Made by a program: the position numbers and the translations under genes | Notes under the pieces: generated by a model | The model's database searches: none | Seen by the model: the letters and a program-made list of their open reading frames with translations, nothing else | Told to the model about the DNA's origin: nothing | In this document: positions 50,673 to 59,585 of the stretch, piece after piece | How the letters are laid out: every line of letters begins with the position of its first letter | Position numbering within the stretch: position 1 is the stretch's first letter | NCBI RefSeq assembly: GCF_900091435.1 | Contig: NZ_FMCS01000003.1 | Location: forward strand, 434,001 to 498,000 | Length of the DNA: 64,000 nucleotides | From: Micromonospora chaiyaphumensis | Lineage (GTDB): Bacteria > Actinomycetota > Actinomycetes > Mycobacteriales > Micromonosporaceae | Direction: 5' to 3'

Positions 50673-51871
50673 CGCCGCCCCCGCCACCGGTGCTCGGCCT
50701 GCCGGCGCTCGGGTCGCCGGTCGCCGCGGGTCGCGACCCCCACGTCCGGCGTCTTGTAGGTGACCAGTGGGACCGTGGTCGCCACCGGGGTCGCCAGCCC
50801 GTGACCGACCAGGTCGGCGATCACCTGCTCGATCCGCTTGTACGCGGTCGGCGCCTCCTCGAACAGCAGCTGCCGGTCGCCGCAGACCACCAGCGAACCC
50901 ACCGGGGTGCGGCGCAGCTCCTCGACCGTGTGCTTGGCCCGGCCCCGGCGCAACGCGTCGGCCCGGGACATCTTGCGGCCCGCCCCGTGTGCCACCGAGT
51001 GGTTGGCCTGCGCGCCCGCGTGCGCGGCCACCAGGTACGACGGGGTGCCGCGGGTGCCGGCGACGAGCACGTCTCGACCGTCGCCCGGCGCCGCGCCCTT
51101 GCGGTGCAGGTAGTGCCGGTCGCGTACCTCGACCAGGTTGTGGCACTGGTCCACGATCGGCGCCGTCGGCTCGGCACCCAGTGCGATCGCGGTCCGGGCG
51201 GCCAGCAGCCGCCGGTTGAGCGAGCCCCAGCGTACGGCGTCGTCGTGCCGTGCCAGGTACGCGGCCGGGTCGCCCGCGGGCCCGGCGCCTCGCAGCTCAG
51301 TGTGCTCACGCAGGATCCGCTCGCCGAGGCCGCGTGACCCGCTGTGCACGACGAGAACCGTGTCACCGGCGGCGAGCTGGAGCCGCGCGGCGTGGCCCGG
51401 GTCGAGGACCTCGCCGACGCGGGCCAGCTCAACGAAGTGGTTGCCCCGCCCGACGGTGCCGAGACCGTCGAGGTGGCCGGCGGGGATGTCACCGTCCAGC
51501 ACGGACCAGGCCGGGTCGTCGGCGTCCCGATCGGGGTCGAGCGGGCGGTCCAGGTCGGGGAAGCGGGCGGCGAGCCGCTCCGGCACGACCCGCTTCAGCG
51601 CGATCGGGAAGACGGCGATGCCGCAGCCGATGTCCGAGCCGACCAAATGCGGGTAGAGCATGGTCGAGGTCATCGCGGCGCCGATCGGGGCGCCCTTGCC
51701 GGGATGCAGATCCGGCATGCCGGCGACATGGACCATGCCGTCGAGGGTGGCCACCTGGCGGCACTGGTCGACGGCGTCGGACTCGACCCAGCTGGACGGG
51801 GAGGCGAAGACGGTGACGGTGGCAGGGGCTGGTGCCGGCAGGTACTCCTGCCGGAAAGGCTTAACGGACAA
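50669..51871 (-). CDS. rtcB: RtcB family RNA ligase (PrfH-coupled)
   Basis: 400 residues, TTG start. Metal and guanylation residues are in place: DLHPGKG (54-60), GSDIGCG (78-84, Cys83), RGNHF (142-146), HSGSRG (176-181), QCHN (242-245) and the active-site histidine in HGAGRKMSR (295-303). It joins 2',3'-cyclic phosphate or 3'-phosphate ends to 5'-OH ends with GTP and Mn2+. Coupling to prfH places it in the RtcB2 group that repairs rRNA. No weak catalytic position is seen. Confidence 0.92.
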   Translation of the reverse strand: MSVKPFRQEYLPAPAPATVTVFASPSSWVESDAVDQCRQVATLDGMVHVAGMPDLHPGKGAPIGAAMTSTMLYPHLVGSDIGCGIAVFPIALKRVVPERLAARFPDLDRPLDPDRDADDPAWSVLDGDIPAGHLDGLGTVGRGNHFVELARVGEVLDPGHAARLQLAAGDTVLVVHSGSRGLGERILREHTELRGAGPAGDPAAYLARHDDAVRWGSLNRRLLAARTAIALGAEPTAPIVDQCHNLVEVRDRHYLHRKGAAPGDGRDVLVAGTRGTPSYLVAAHAGAQANHSVAHGAGRKMSRADALRRGRAKHTVEELRRTPVGSLVVCGDRQLLFEEAPTAYKRIEQVIADLVGHGLATPVATTVPLVTYKTPDVGVATRGDRRPERRQAEHRWRGRR

Positions 51872-52139
51872 GGACGCTCGCTTCTCGCCAAAGACGGGAT
51901 GGACGGCCGCCGATCGCGATGGCGTGGCGGCGACGAAGGTGCTGCCCTCAGAACGTCATGCCACCCAGCGTCCCGGAGTACACCGTCGCCAGCAACCGAC
52001 TTTCGGGTCCGCCGCCAGGCGGGCCACCCCGTTCGTCGATGCGACGACCCACACCCAGGCGTCCATCGACGTTCATCCAGCCGATCGAAGTGCGTAAGCT
52101 CTGCACGGTCAGATCTGGGGAACCTACCGAGGAGGTTCC

Positions 52140-53300
52140 ATGGATCGTCGAGCAATGTTGCGGGCCACGGTTGTCGGTGCGGGCGCGGTGGCCCTGCCGT
52201 TCACAGCGTGGTCGGCGGCGTACGGAGCCCCGGCGCAGAACGCAGCGGGGCCCTACGGTGGGCTTCAGCCCGCCGATGCCAACGGCATCCAGCTGCCGGT
52301 CGGCTTCACCAGCTCGATCGTCGCGCGATCCCGTCAGACGGTGCCGGGGACGTCGTACACCTGGCACGACGCCCCGGACGGCGGCGCCGTGTTCCCGAAC
52401 GGCACCGGCTGGATCTACGTGTCGAACTCCGAGGTGGCAGCCAATGCGGGCGGCGGCGCCTCACGCCTCGTCTTCAACTCCAGCGGCACCGTGGTCGGGG
52501 CGTCGCGGATCCTCTCCGGCACCAACAACAACTGCGCCGGCGGCAAGACGCCGTGGAACACCTGGCTCTCCTGCGAGGAAGTATCCCTGGGCCGGGTCTT
52601 CGAGACCTACCCGCTCGGCGGGACCTCAGTGGCACGTCCCGCGATGGGCCGATTCAAGCACGAGGCCGCCGCGGCTGACCCCGTCCGCCGGGTCATCTAC
52701 CTGACCGAGGACGAGACCGACGGCAAGTTCTACCGCTTCGTGCCGACCACCTGGGGCGACCTTTCCGCCGGAACCCTCCAGGTCTTCCGCGCCGGCACGG
52801 CCACCTCCGGCACGTTCACCTGGGCCACGGTGCCCGACCCGGACGGCTCGCCCACCCCGACCCGCCAGCAGGTGTCCGGCGCGAAAACGTTCAACGGCGG
52901 CGAGGGCTGCCACTACGCCGACGACACCGTCTGGTTCACCACCAAGGGCGACAACCGCGTGTGGCAGGTCAACCTGGCCGCCGGCACGTACGAGCTCGCC
53001 TACGACGACAACCTGGTCAGCCCTGGCGCCGCCCCGCTGACCGGGGTCGACAACATCACCGGGTCCACGGCCGGCGACCTGTACGTCGCCGAGGACGGCG
53101 GGAACATGGAGATCTGCATGATCACACCGGACGACAAGATCTCCGTCTTCCTGCGGATCACCGGACAGAGCGGCTCGGAGATCACGGGGCCGGCGTTCAC
53201 CCCGGCCGGGGACCGGCTGTACTTCTCGTCGCAACGCGGCACGACCGGCTCATCCTCCGGCGGCATCACCTACTGCGTCACCGGGCCGTTCCGCCGATGA
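52140..53300 (+). CDS. Tat-exported DUF839 (PhoX-like) protein
   Basis: 386 residues with GAGGAGG before the ATG. The N-terminus MDRRAMLRATVVGAGAVALP is a twin-arginine signal, cleaved near GAPA. The body matches DUF839/PhoX: WNTWLSCEEVSLGRVFETYP, RFKHEAAAADPVRRVIYLTE-type sequence, GGEGCHYADDTVWFTTKGDN and LYVAEDGGNMEICMITPD. PhoX enzymes are Ca/Fe-dependent phosphatases; this protein keeps the propeller but is short, so phosphatase activity is uncertain. Confidence 0.88.
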   Translation: MDRRAMLRATVVGAGAVALPFTAWSAAYGAPAQNAAGPYGGLQPADANGIQLPVGFTSSIVARSRQTVPGTSYTWHDAPDGGAVFPNGTGWIYVSNSEVAANAGGGASRLVFNSSGTVVGASRILSGTNNNCAGGKTPWNTWLSCEEVSLGRVFETYPLGGTSVARPAMGRFKHEAAAADPVRRVIYLTEDETDGKFYRFVPTTWGDLSAGTLQVFRAGTATSGTFTWATVPDPDGSPTPTRQQVSGAKTFNGGEGCHYADDTVWFTTKGDNRVWQVNLAAGTYELAYDDNLVSPGAAPLTGVDNITGSTAGDLYVAEDGGNMEICMITPDDKISVFLRITGQSGSEITGPAFTPAGDRLYFSSQRGTTGSSSGGITYCVTGPFRR

Positions 53301-53335
53301 CCGGCTCCCGAACGCGCTGACCGAAACGGGGCCGC

Positions 53336-53377
53336 CCGGCGAAGGACGCCCGGTCTTCACCGGGCGTCCTTCGCCGG
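53336..53377. terminator. 19-bp perfect terminator hairpin
   Basis: CCGGCGAAGGACGCCCGGT (53336-53354) pairs perfectly with the sequence at 53359-53377 over a CTTC loop. It lies 35 bases after the DUF839 stop, a clear terminator for that gene. Confidence 0.8.
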
Positions 53378-53459
53378 CGCCCTCCACCCGGACGCGCCGG
53401 GGCGACGGCATCGGCGAGCAGCCGCTTCCGGCTGGGCCCGGCGTGGCGCCATCTGCAGA

Positions 53460-53782
53460 TCGAGGATCACTTCCCCGGCCGACGTTCCCGCCGTCACCGC
53501 GCAGTTGGTTGACGCGCTGTCCCGGGACCCGGTTGCCGAGTGGCTGGTGCCGGACGCCGCCGACCGGCCGGATGTCCTGCACCGGCTCCTCGCCGTCGTC
53601 GACCACGCCGATCGAGACCGGCCACGTCGACGTGGCGGGGGACTGGTCCGCAGTGGCGGTGTGGCGGCGCCACGACCTGGAGGCGCAACAACGGGCGCTC
53701 GGCGACTACCACCTGCTCTGCCAGCACGGCTCCGGCCGGACCTACCGCTGCACCTGCCCAGCGCGCCGAAACTCCGGCCACT
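53460..53782 (+). pseudogene. GNAT acetyltransferase fragment, frameshifted
   Basis: One frame reads AQLVDALSRDPVAEWLVPDA, ADRPDVLHRLLAVVDHA; a neighbouring frame continues ETGHVDVAGDWSAVAVWRRH. This is the usual N-terminal part of actinomycete GNAT proteins, broken near 53610. The acetyl-CoA binding motif is missing, and the end is unlike the family. Confidence 0.5.
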
Positions 53783-53984
53783 GACCCGCGCCGGACGCCC
53801 GATCCCCAGCTGCAGCTCCAGCTGAACGTTCCTCGGGTGGAGCCCGGCCGCTCTACCTCCAACGGCCGGGACACCCTGAGGGCCGGAAGGAGTGACCGCG
53901 CGAGGTCCGCAGGGGGGAGCGGGCCCGCCACCCGTGGGCCACGTTCCGGGCCTTCAGCTGCGGGTTGATGATTACCCTTGGCCG

Positions 53985-54875
53985 GTGGCGTTCACGGTTT
54001 GGTTTGTTGGGGTGTCGACAGGCAAGTCGGTGATCCATGAGGCGTTCCCGATCTGGATGGGCGACCTTGGTCTTGACGTACGTCTCGTAGGTCGCGACGT
54101 GCCCTTGGCCGCCCCCAGTGAGGCGTACCGCGCCTTGGTGACCGAGCTGGCCGGCAGCGATGACGTGCTCGGCGCCGTCATCACGACGCACAAGGTGGCC
54201 GTACTGCGCGAGGCTGGCGACCTCATCGACCGGCTCGACCCGCTGGCGGCCGAGTGCGGAGAGGTCAACGCCCTACGGCGTGAGACGGGCAGGCTGGCCG
54301 GCTTCGCCCGGGACCCGATCTCCGTCGGGCGAGTCGTCGACGACATCTGGCCCGACGGAGAACACGTCGTCTGTCTGGGAGCCGGCGGTAGCGCCATCGC
54401 GCTCGGCCGTCACCTGCTTGCCCGTCCCGCGCCACCGGCTCGCCTGGTGTTCACCGACCGCAGCGGCGCGGCCGGCAGTCATCTGGAGGCTGTGCTCGGT
54501 CCGTGGGCCGAGTCCCGGCGAGTGCGCCTCGAGATACACCTCGGCGCAGGGCCGTGGGATCAGCTCGTTGCGTCCGGTCCGCCCGGAACGCTCATCGTCA
54601 ACGCCACCGGACTCGGCAAGGACCGTCCCGGTAACCCCCTGTCGCCAGTCGCCGAGTTCCCACCCGCTGCCGTGGTGTGGGACCTGAACTACCGGGGTGA
54701 CCTGGCCATGCTGCGGCAAGCCCGCGCCCAGGATGGGTTGGTCGTTTACGACGGCTGGCAACTGTTCTGCCACGGATGGGCCGCCGCGCTCGGCCCAATC
54801 CTCGATCTGCCGAACGAGATGGACACCGCCAGCCGGTTCGCCACGCTCGCAGCACCCCTACGTGCACGCCCCTGA
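53985..54875 (+). CDS. Shikimate dehydrogenase-like protein
   Basis: 296 residues from a GTG at 53985; upstream in-frame starts are possible. The N-terminal domain has AFPIWMGDLGLDVRLVGRDV and GAVITTHKVAVL (substrate site, with the catalytic-type Lys in THKVAV), then NALRRETGRLAGFARDPISV. The NADP domain has LGAGGSAIALGRHLL and NATGLG, and WDLNYRGDLAMLRQA in place of the usual VYNP-T-L segment. Sequence differences suggest a quinate/shikimate-type or specialised relative rather than AroE itself. Confidence 0.82.
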   Translation: MAFTVWFVGVSTGKSVIHEAFPIWMGDLGLDVRLVGRDVPLAAPSEAYRALVTELAGSDDVLGAVITTHKVAVLREAGDLIDRLDPLAAECGEVNALRRETGRLAGFARDPISVGRVVDDIWPDGEHVVCLGAGGSAIALGRHLLARPAPPARLVFTDRSGAAGSHLEAVLGPWAESRRVRLEIHLGAGPWDQLVASGPPGTLIVNATGLGKDRPGNPLSPVAEFPPAAVVWDLNYRGDLAMLRQARAQDGLVVYDGWQLFCHGWAAALGPILDLPNEMDTASRFATLAAPLRARP

Positions 54876-55284
54876 AGCTTGCCGCTGACCGGCAGCCGAA
54901 GTCCGAGGTGCGGGGGTCGGTGAGGACATCGAGAACCCGTCGACAAAGCTCGTTCCACCGGCGCGCATCATCTGGCCGACGACTGTCGCGCATCAGTCGA
55001 CGGAGGACACCGGCTGCCGACCGGGGCGGACTCTCGCTACGACGACCACGTCACCTTTGGCTGCCGGGTTGGCCCTGTAGTCGACTCGCCGACGCCTGCT
55101 GCGACGCTCGTCAGCGGTGGCGAGGTTGCAGGAGACAGCCCGATCTTCGGCCGCAAGTTCAGCCGCGAAGAGGGGCTGAGCCACCCGCGGCTCTCTGAGT
55201 TCTGGCAGGGTTCAGCCGCAGTACGGGCCGCCCGCCGGCCCGGCCGCCTCCCGAGGGCCGACGACCGGCGCGAGAGCATCGACG
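54876..55284. other. No firm gene
   Basis: About 410 bases. A minus-strand frame at 54993-55184 (63 residues, MAQPLFAAELAAEDRAVSCN to VVVVARVRPGRQPVSSVD) has passable composition but no family and no clear ribosome site. Otherwise empty. Confidence 0.35.
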
Positions 55285-56283
55285 TCAGCGGCGCGTGGCG
55301 AGGACCACGCCGCTCAGGCACAGCGCGCCGCCCAGCAGGGCGAGCGGCGCCGGCACCTCGCCGAGCAGCGTCCACGACAGCAGGACGGTCACCGGCGGCG
55401 CCAGGTAGGTCGCGGCGGTGGTGCGGCCCGCCGTCCAGCGGGACAGGACGTAGCCCCAGGTGAGGAAGCCGATGGCGGTCGGGAACACGCCCAGGTACAG
55501 CATGCCCAAGGTGGCCGGCGGTGGGGCCGTGGCGAGCTCTGCGAGGAGCGTGGGGGCGAACGGCAGCAGGGCCGCGGTCCCGGCCAGCGCGCCGAGCCAG
55601 GTCATCGTCACGGCGTCCACCCGCGCCAGTAGGCGCTTCTGGAGTAGTACGCCGAAGGCGTACAGCAGGGCGGAGAGCACCGCCAGCGCGACGCCGACCT
55701 TGTCGGCGTGTCCGGTGAAACCGCTGGCGGCGATCAGGGCGACGCCGGCGAAGGCGATTGCCACCCCGACGCCGAGCCGGCCGGTGAGCCGCTCGTTCAG
55801 AACGAGGACCGCGGCGACCGCGACGAGAATGGGCGCGACCGCCACCAGCAGTGCCGCCGTCCCGGCGTCGACCAGCCGCTCGGCAGCGTTGAGCGCCACG
55901 TTGTATCCGCCGAACCAGGCCACGCCCCAGACCGCGACCAGTCCCAGAGTTCCGCCACGGGGCAGGGCGGCCCGGCGGGGAGCCGTCGTCTCCGGCCCGG
56001 GCAGAGCGTGCTGTGCTCGCGTGCTGCGGCGTCGGAGGCCGCCGGTGAATGCCATGAACGCGCTCAGCGCGATGGATGCCGATGCCATACGGCCCAACGC
56101 CATCGCACCGGGGGAGTAGTCGTGCCCGGCGAAGCGGATGCCGACGAACGCCGACGCCCACAGGAACACGGTGGTGCCGGCGGCACCGACCGTCGGCCAG
56201 GACCGGGGGTACGCTCCGCTCGCGCGGTCGCCCTCGGTGACGGCCGGCCGGCTCGGGGTGGCGGTGAGCTGTGCACGCCTCAT
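55285..56283 (-). CDS. EamA/DMT family transporter
   Basis: 332 residues from the ATG at 56283, ten hydrophobic helices in two EamA repeats. Typical segments are FLWASAFVGIRFAGHDYSPG at the start of repeat 1 and LGALAGTAALLPFAPTLLAE in repeat 2; the end is LGGALCLSGVVLATRR. It probably exports amino acids or small metabolites across the cytoplasmic membrane. It is divergent from the LysR gene at 56365, with 81 bases between, and is the likely target of that regulator. Confidence 0.9.
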   Translation of the reverse strand: MRRAQLTATPSRPAVTEGDRASGAYPRSWPTVGAAGTTVFLWASAFVGIRFAGHDYSPGAMALGRMASASIALSAFMAFTGGLRRRSTRAQHALPGPETTAPRRAALPRGGTLGLVAVWGVAWFGGYNVALNAAERLVDAGTAALLVAVAPILVAVAAVLVLNERLTGRLGVGVAIAFAGVALIAASGFTGHADKVGVALAVLSALLYAFGVLLQKRLLARVDAVTMTWLGALAGTAALLPFAPTLLAELATAPPPATLGMLYLGVFPTAIGFLTWGYVLSRWTAGRTTAATYLAPPVTVLLSWTLLGEVPAPLALLGGALCLSGVVLATRR

Positions 56284-56364
56284 GGAGCGATCTTCGTGCG
56301 CCTGAATGTTCAGCACCAGCGACTATTTCTTCACAACGGTTTAGTGGGGCTTTACTGTCGTGGC
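56284..56364. promoter_or_regulatory. Divergent promoter of EamA exporter and LysR regulator
   Basis: 81 AT-richer bases. Direct repeats TTTAGT and TTTACT lie eleven bases apart just before the lysR ATG, and TTCACA upstream could be a -35 box. A LysR site is expected here. Confidence 0.4.
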
Positions 56365-57264
56365 ATGCTCGACGTCCACCGCCTCCGTGTCTTCCGCTCC
56401 GTCGTGGCGTCCGGGTCCGTCCAGGCGGCCGCCGCCAACCTGGGCTACACCCCCTCCGCGATCAGCCAGCACCTCACCGCGCTCCAGCGCGAGACAGGTC
56501 TGACCCTCCTCGCCCGAGCGGGACGCGGCCTGCGGCCCACGGCTGCCGGGCATGCCCTCGCCGCCGAAGCGGACCGGGTGCTCGCCCGGATCGGAGCGGC
56601 CGAGTCGCTGATCGCCGACCTGCGCACCGGACGCACCGGCGCGCTGTCCATCGCGTACTTCGCGTCAGTGGGCGCCGCGTGGATGCCGCTCGTGGTGCGG
56701 CGCATCCTCACCGAGCTCCCCGGAGTCCGGCTCGACCTGGAACTGCGTGAACACATCCCGGACAGCCGGGAGGAACGCGCCGATGTCCAGGTGGTCGTGG
56801 CGGGCAACGGCTTCGACCCCGGTTCGGGTTTCACCACCCATCACCTCCTCGACGACCCCTACGTGGCCGTCCTTCCCACCGGGCACCGCCTCGCCGGGCA
56901 GGAGGAGGTGGACCTGGCCGACCTCGCCGACGAGCGCTGGGTCGACAACGACTTCGCCCGCGGCTGGTGTCGCGCCAACCTCATCGAGGCCTGCACCGCC
57001 GCCGGATTCAGCCCGGCCTTCCGCGTCGAGGCGCACGACTACCCGACGGCGCTCGCCTTCGTGGCAGCCGGCATCGGTCTCACGGTGCTCCCCGCGCTCG
57101 GCGCGGCACACCTGCCCGACGGCGTGACCCGCGTTCGGGTGGTCCGCCCGACGCCGATCCGGTCGATACACGTGGTGGTGCACGACGCGGTCGAGCACAC
57201 CCCGGCGGTGCGCACGGCGGTCGCCGCGCTGTGGGAGGCGGCCAACTCCGCGAGCGAGCAGTAG
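56365..57264 (+). CDS. LysR family transcriptional regulator
   Basis: 299 residues. The HTH_1 domain is residues 1-60 (LDVHRLRVFRSVVASGSVQA and NLGYTPSAISQHLTALQRET). The LysR substrate domain follows from about residue 90 (GALSIAYFASVGAAWMPLVV, DPYVAVLPTGHRLAGQEEVD, FVAAGIGLTVLPALG). It should bind an effector that is or resembles the EamA substrate. It reads away from the exporter, the standard layout. Confidence 0.9.
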   Translation: MLDVHRLRVFRSVVASGSVQAAAANLGYTPSAISQHLTALQRETGLTLLARAGRGLRPTAAGHALAAEADRVLARIGAAESLIADLRTGRTGALSIAYFASVGAAWMPLVVRRILTELPGVRLDLELREHIPDSREERADVQVVVAGNGFDPGSGFTTHHLLDDPYVAVLPTGHRLAGQEEVDLADLADERWVDNDFARGWCRANLIEACTAAGFSPAFRVEAHDYPTALAFVAAGIGLTVLPALGAAHLPDGVTRVRVVRPTPIRSIHVVVHDAVEHTPAVRTAVAALWEAANSASEQ

Positions 57265-57547
57265 GACGCCGACACGCAACAACGCTCGCCGCCCTCCGCC
57301 GCGGCCACGAGCGACGGGTGGCCGCACCAGGCGCCACCGAGCAGCTGGCCACCGCCCGGCTGCACCTCCGGCATGCGCTCGGCGACTTCGAGAACATCCC
57401 GGCGAACGCGCACTCCCACCTGTGGTTCGTCCGGGACCGGGCACGGAGGCGCGGCAGCGGATGCTGTCCATCCTCGTGCGGAGCGGCGGGAAGGTCACCG
57501 CGGTGCACTTCGGGCCGCGGCCGCCGGTACCGGTGCCGCAGCGGTGA
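57265..57547 (+). pseudogene. Frameshifted conserved fragment
   Basis: One frame reads QLATARLHLRHALGDFENIP then ANAHSHLWFVRD, and a second takes over with GTEARQRMLSILVRSGGKVT and AVHFGPRPPVPVPQR to a stop at 57547. Both halves have good coding character. The family is not recognised. The first part overlaps the end of the lysR region. Confidence 0.45.
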
Positions 57548-57829
57548 ACGTCGACCCGCTATGGACCCGGCGGGCCGGGTCCGGAGGCCTGGCTTGTTCT
57601 GTGCACGGGTGAGGACCTCCCGGATAGGTGGGAGCCACCAGCTAGCCGCACCCGAGTCCGTGGAAGTCCTCGTGGTTCACCGTGGCGCCCCGTTGTCGGA
57701 GACCGGCCCGTCGCACGCCGTCACCGGGGACCGGGTCCGGCGTCCCACGCCGTTGCCGTGCGGCGTCGCCGTACCGGTGCACCAGGGCGACCTCGGCGTT
57801 CACGAACGGGCGTCGAGGTTGAAAGGCGC

Positions 57830-58441
57830 TCAGCTGGCATTGTCGATTCGGTTGTCCACGGCGATCCAGTTCGTCTCCCACGTCTTCCCGCCGTCATCTG
57901 AGAAGGCCTGCTCGAACCTCGCCTTGTCTGGGCCCTGTCGGAGGATGAGGAAGCGCACTTTGATCGGGCGTCCCCCGAGTTGGTCGTCGCCGTAGAACTC
58001 GCCCACTCCGTCGTGGAACCCGCCGTACACGGACGGGGTGAGCAGTCCATCGCGGATGTTCACGAAGGTCAGGCTCCAGCGCCCCGCTTGGGGCTCATAG
58101 AGCCGCAGATTGAGGCCCTCGATCCGTCCGTTCGGCCCCGAGACCTTGAGTTCGACGACATTCGCGCGCCGGTCCAGCAGTGGGCGCACGACGCTCGTAC
58201 CCTCGAAGTGGAGCCATTCATCTTCCGATTCCGAGAGCGGATCGGCGAGCACCCGCACCTTGGTATGCCACGCACCGATCTCCCAGTCGAAGTCACGTTG
58301 GCCGTCCTCGACAGCCGCCGAAGCCCCGCGGGGAGCCGCCGCCGCGTCGCCCGACGCCGCTATCACGGTCAGCATGAGAAGCGACAGGCACGGGACCAGA
58401 ATCTGCTTGTACGGCACGGTGATCTTGGTGTGAAGGTTCAT
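57830..58441 (-). CDS. Secreted hypothetical protein
   Basis: 203 residues with a Sec signal peptide (basic MNLHTKITVPYKQ, hydrophobic ILVPCLSLLMLTVIAASG, cleavage likely after AAAA). The mature part resembles a lipocalin-like or DUF1579-type beta-barrel: FDWEIGAWHTKVRVLADPLS, RIEGLNLRLYEPQAGRWSLT, KVRFLILRQGPDKARFEQAF and WETNWIAVDNRID. Such proteins bind or scavenge small ligands. It is divergent from the HxlR gene with only 28 bases between starts. Confidence 0.8.
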   Translation of the reverse strand: MNLHTKITVPYKQILVPCLSLLMLTVIAASGDAAAAPRGASAAVEDGQRDFDWEIGAWHTKVRVLADPLSESEDEWLHFEGTSVVRPLLDRRANVVELKVSGPNGRIEGLNLRLYEPQAGRWSLTFVNIRDGLLTPSVYGGFHDGVGEFYGDDQLGGRPIKVRFLILRQGPDKARFEQAFSDDGGKTWETNWIAVDNRIDNAS

Positions 58442-58469
58442 GATCCGACTATCTGAGCGGAGCACTCCC

Positions 58470-58877
58470 ATGAACAAGAAGGCACCTTCAGGTAACCCCT
58501 CACCGTCGCGCCCCAATCCGCTACCCGGCTGCCCGATGGCCGCGGCGTTTGCCGCGATCGGTGGAAAGTGGAAGCTGACCCTTCTGTACTGGCTGGCCCA
58601 TGGCGAGTGCCACTTCGCCGGCCTCCGCCGTCTGGGCGCGCCGATCACGCCCAAGGTGCTGGCCGAGCAGCTGCGCGAGCTCGAGGCTGACGGGCTCGTC
58701 GAGCGCGTCGTGACCGGACCCGTTCCGGCCCCAATCATCTACAGGCTCACCTCCTACGGCACCACGGTTCTGCCCGTCGTGGAAGGCGTCCGGGTGTGGG
58801 GCGAGGCGCACCTCCAGCGCACCCACGGCCAAGCCACCCCCGACGAGTCGATGCGCTGCACGCACGCGATCGCGTAG
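58470..58877 (+). CDS. HxlR family transcriptional regulator
   Basis: 135 residues. The winged helix shows CPMAAAFAAIGGKWKLTLLY with the family Cys, then FAGLRRLGAPITPKVLAEQL and DGLVERVV. HxlR regulators sense thiol or aldehyde stress and act as dimers. It is divergent from the secreted protein gene, which is a likely target. The start could be moved upstream only by overlapping the other gene. Confidence 0.9.
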   Translation: MNKKAPSGNPSPSRPNPLPGCPMAAAFAAIGGKWKLTLLYWLAHGECHFAGLRRLGAPITPKVLAEQLRELEADGLVERVVTGPVPAPIIYRLTSYGTTVLPVVEGVRVWGEAHLQRTHGQATPDESMRCTHAIA

Positions 58878-59489
58878 GTCCGCGGCTGGCCGCGGACGGG
58901 CGACTTGGAGAACTGCGCGCTTCCCCCTGAGATGTGGACACCGTCAGACTGCATCGGGCAGGCGCCGCTCGGCGATGTACACACCGATGCGGCGCAGCGC
59001 CGACCTCATCGCGCGGTACATAATGCCCCGCGCCCCAGCGACCAAGTCGTCCCCAACTCCACGTGAGCGCGGCTGTCGCCCCTGAGACCACCGCAGATCA
59101 TCGCGTCCGAACGCCTCGACCACAGCAGCGACCGAGCTGCGGCGCCAACAGGACCCGCAGGATCAACGGCTGCGGAAAGAGCGCATCGTGACTCGGGCCG
59201 GAGCTGATCAGTGCGAGCGACCTCGCCAGGTCGGCGCGCTGCTCGGCAAGGGTGGTGGGTCCGTGATGTCTCCGTCATCACCCTCGCCGTCGAGGGAGGT
59301 GAGCGTGATGGCCAACCTCGCCACGCTGGCGACCCTGCTGCCGCAGGTGAGTGCTCTGGTGACGTCATCCGCAACTGGCAGCTGCGCGATCCTCAGGTGT
59401 CGACACGCGGGACGTGCCAACGAGCGGATGCCCGTGGGGCGCGCTGGGGACTTCAAGCGGCGAGCAGTGCCGCCGCTCGTTGAACGCCT
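58878..59489. other. No gene seen
   Basis: About 610 bases. A plus-strand piece MANLATLATLLPQVSALVTS near 59309 looks coding for 20 residues only and then degenerates. Nothing else. Confidence 0.4.
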
Positions 59490-59535
59490 GTCGCCCCGTC
59501 CACCGCAGCTTGGGGCCTGTGGTGGACGGGGCGAC
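59490..59535. terminator. 15-bp perfect hairpin after SDR gene
   Basis: GTCGCCCCGTCCACC (59490-59504) pairs exactly with GGTGGACGGGGCGAC (59521-59535) over a 16-base loop. It is 51 bases past the stop of the SDR gene on the minus strand and serves as its probable terminator. Confidence 0.65.
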
Positions 59536-59585
59536 GGTGCTGACCGTGTCGGCCCGAGCCTGGGCGGCCGACAGGGGCGCAATGA

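Noticed and set aside
49794..50759. 321-codon plus-strand frame over prfH and rtcB
   Set aside because: No recognisable domain; opposite strand carries the GGQ and RtcB motifs.
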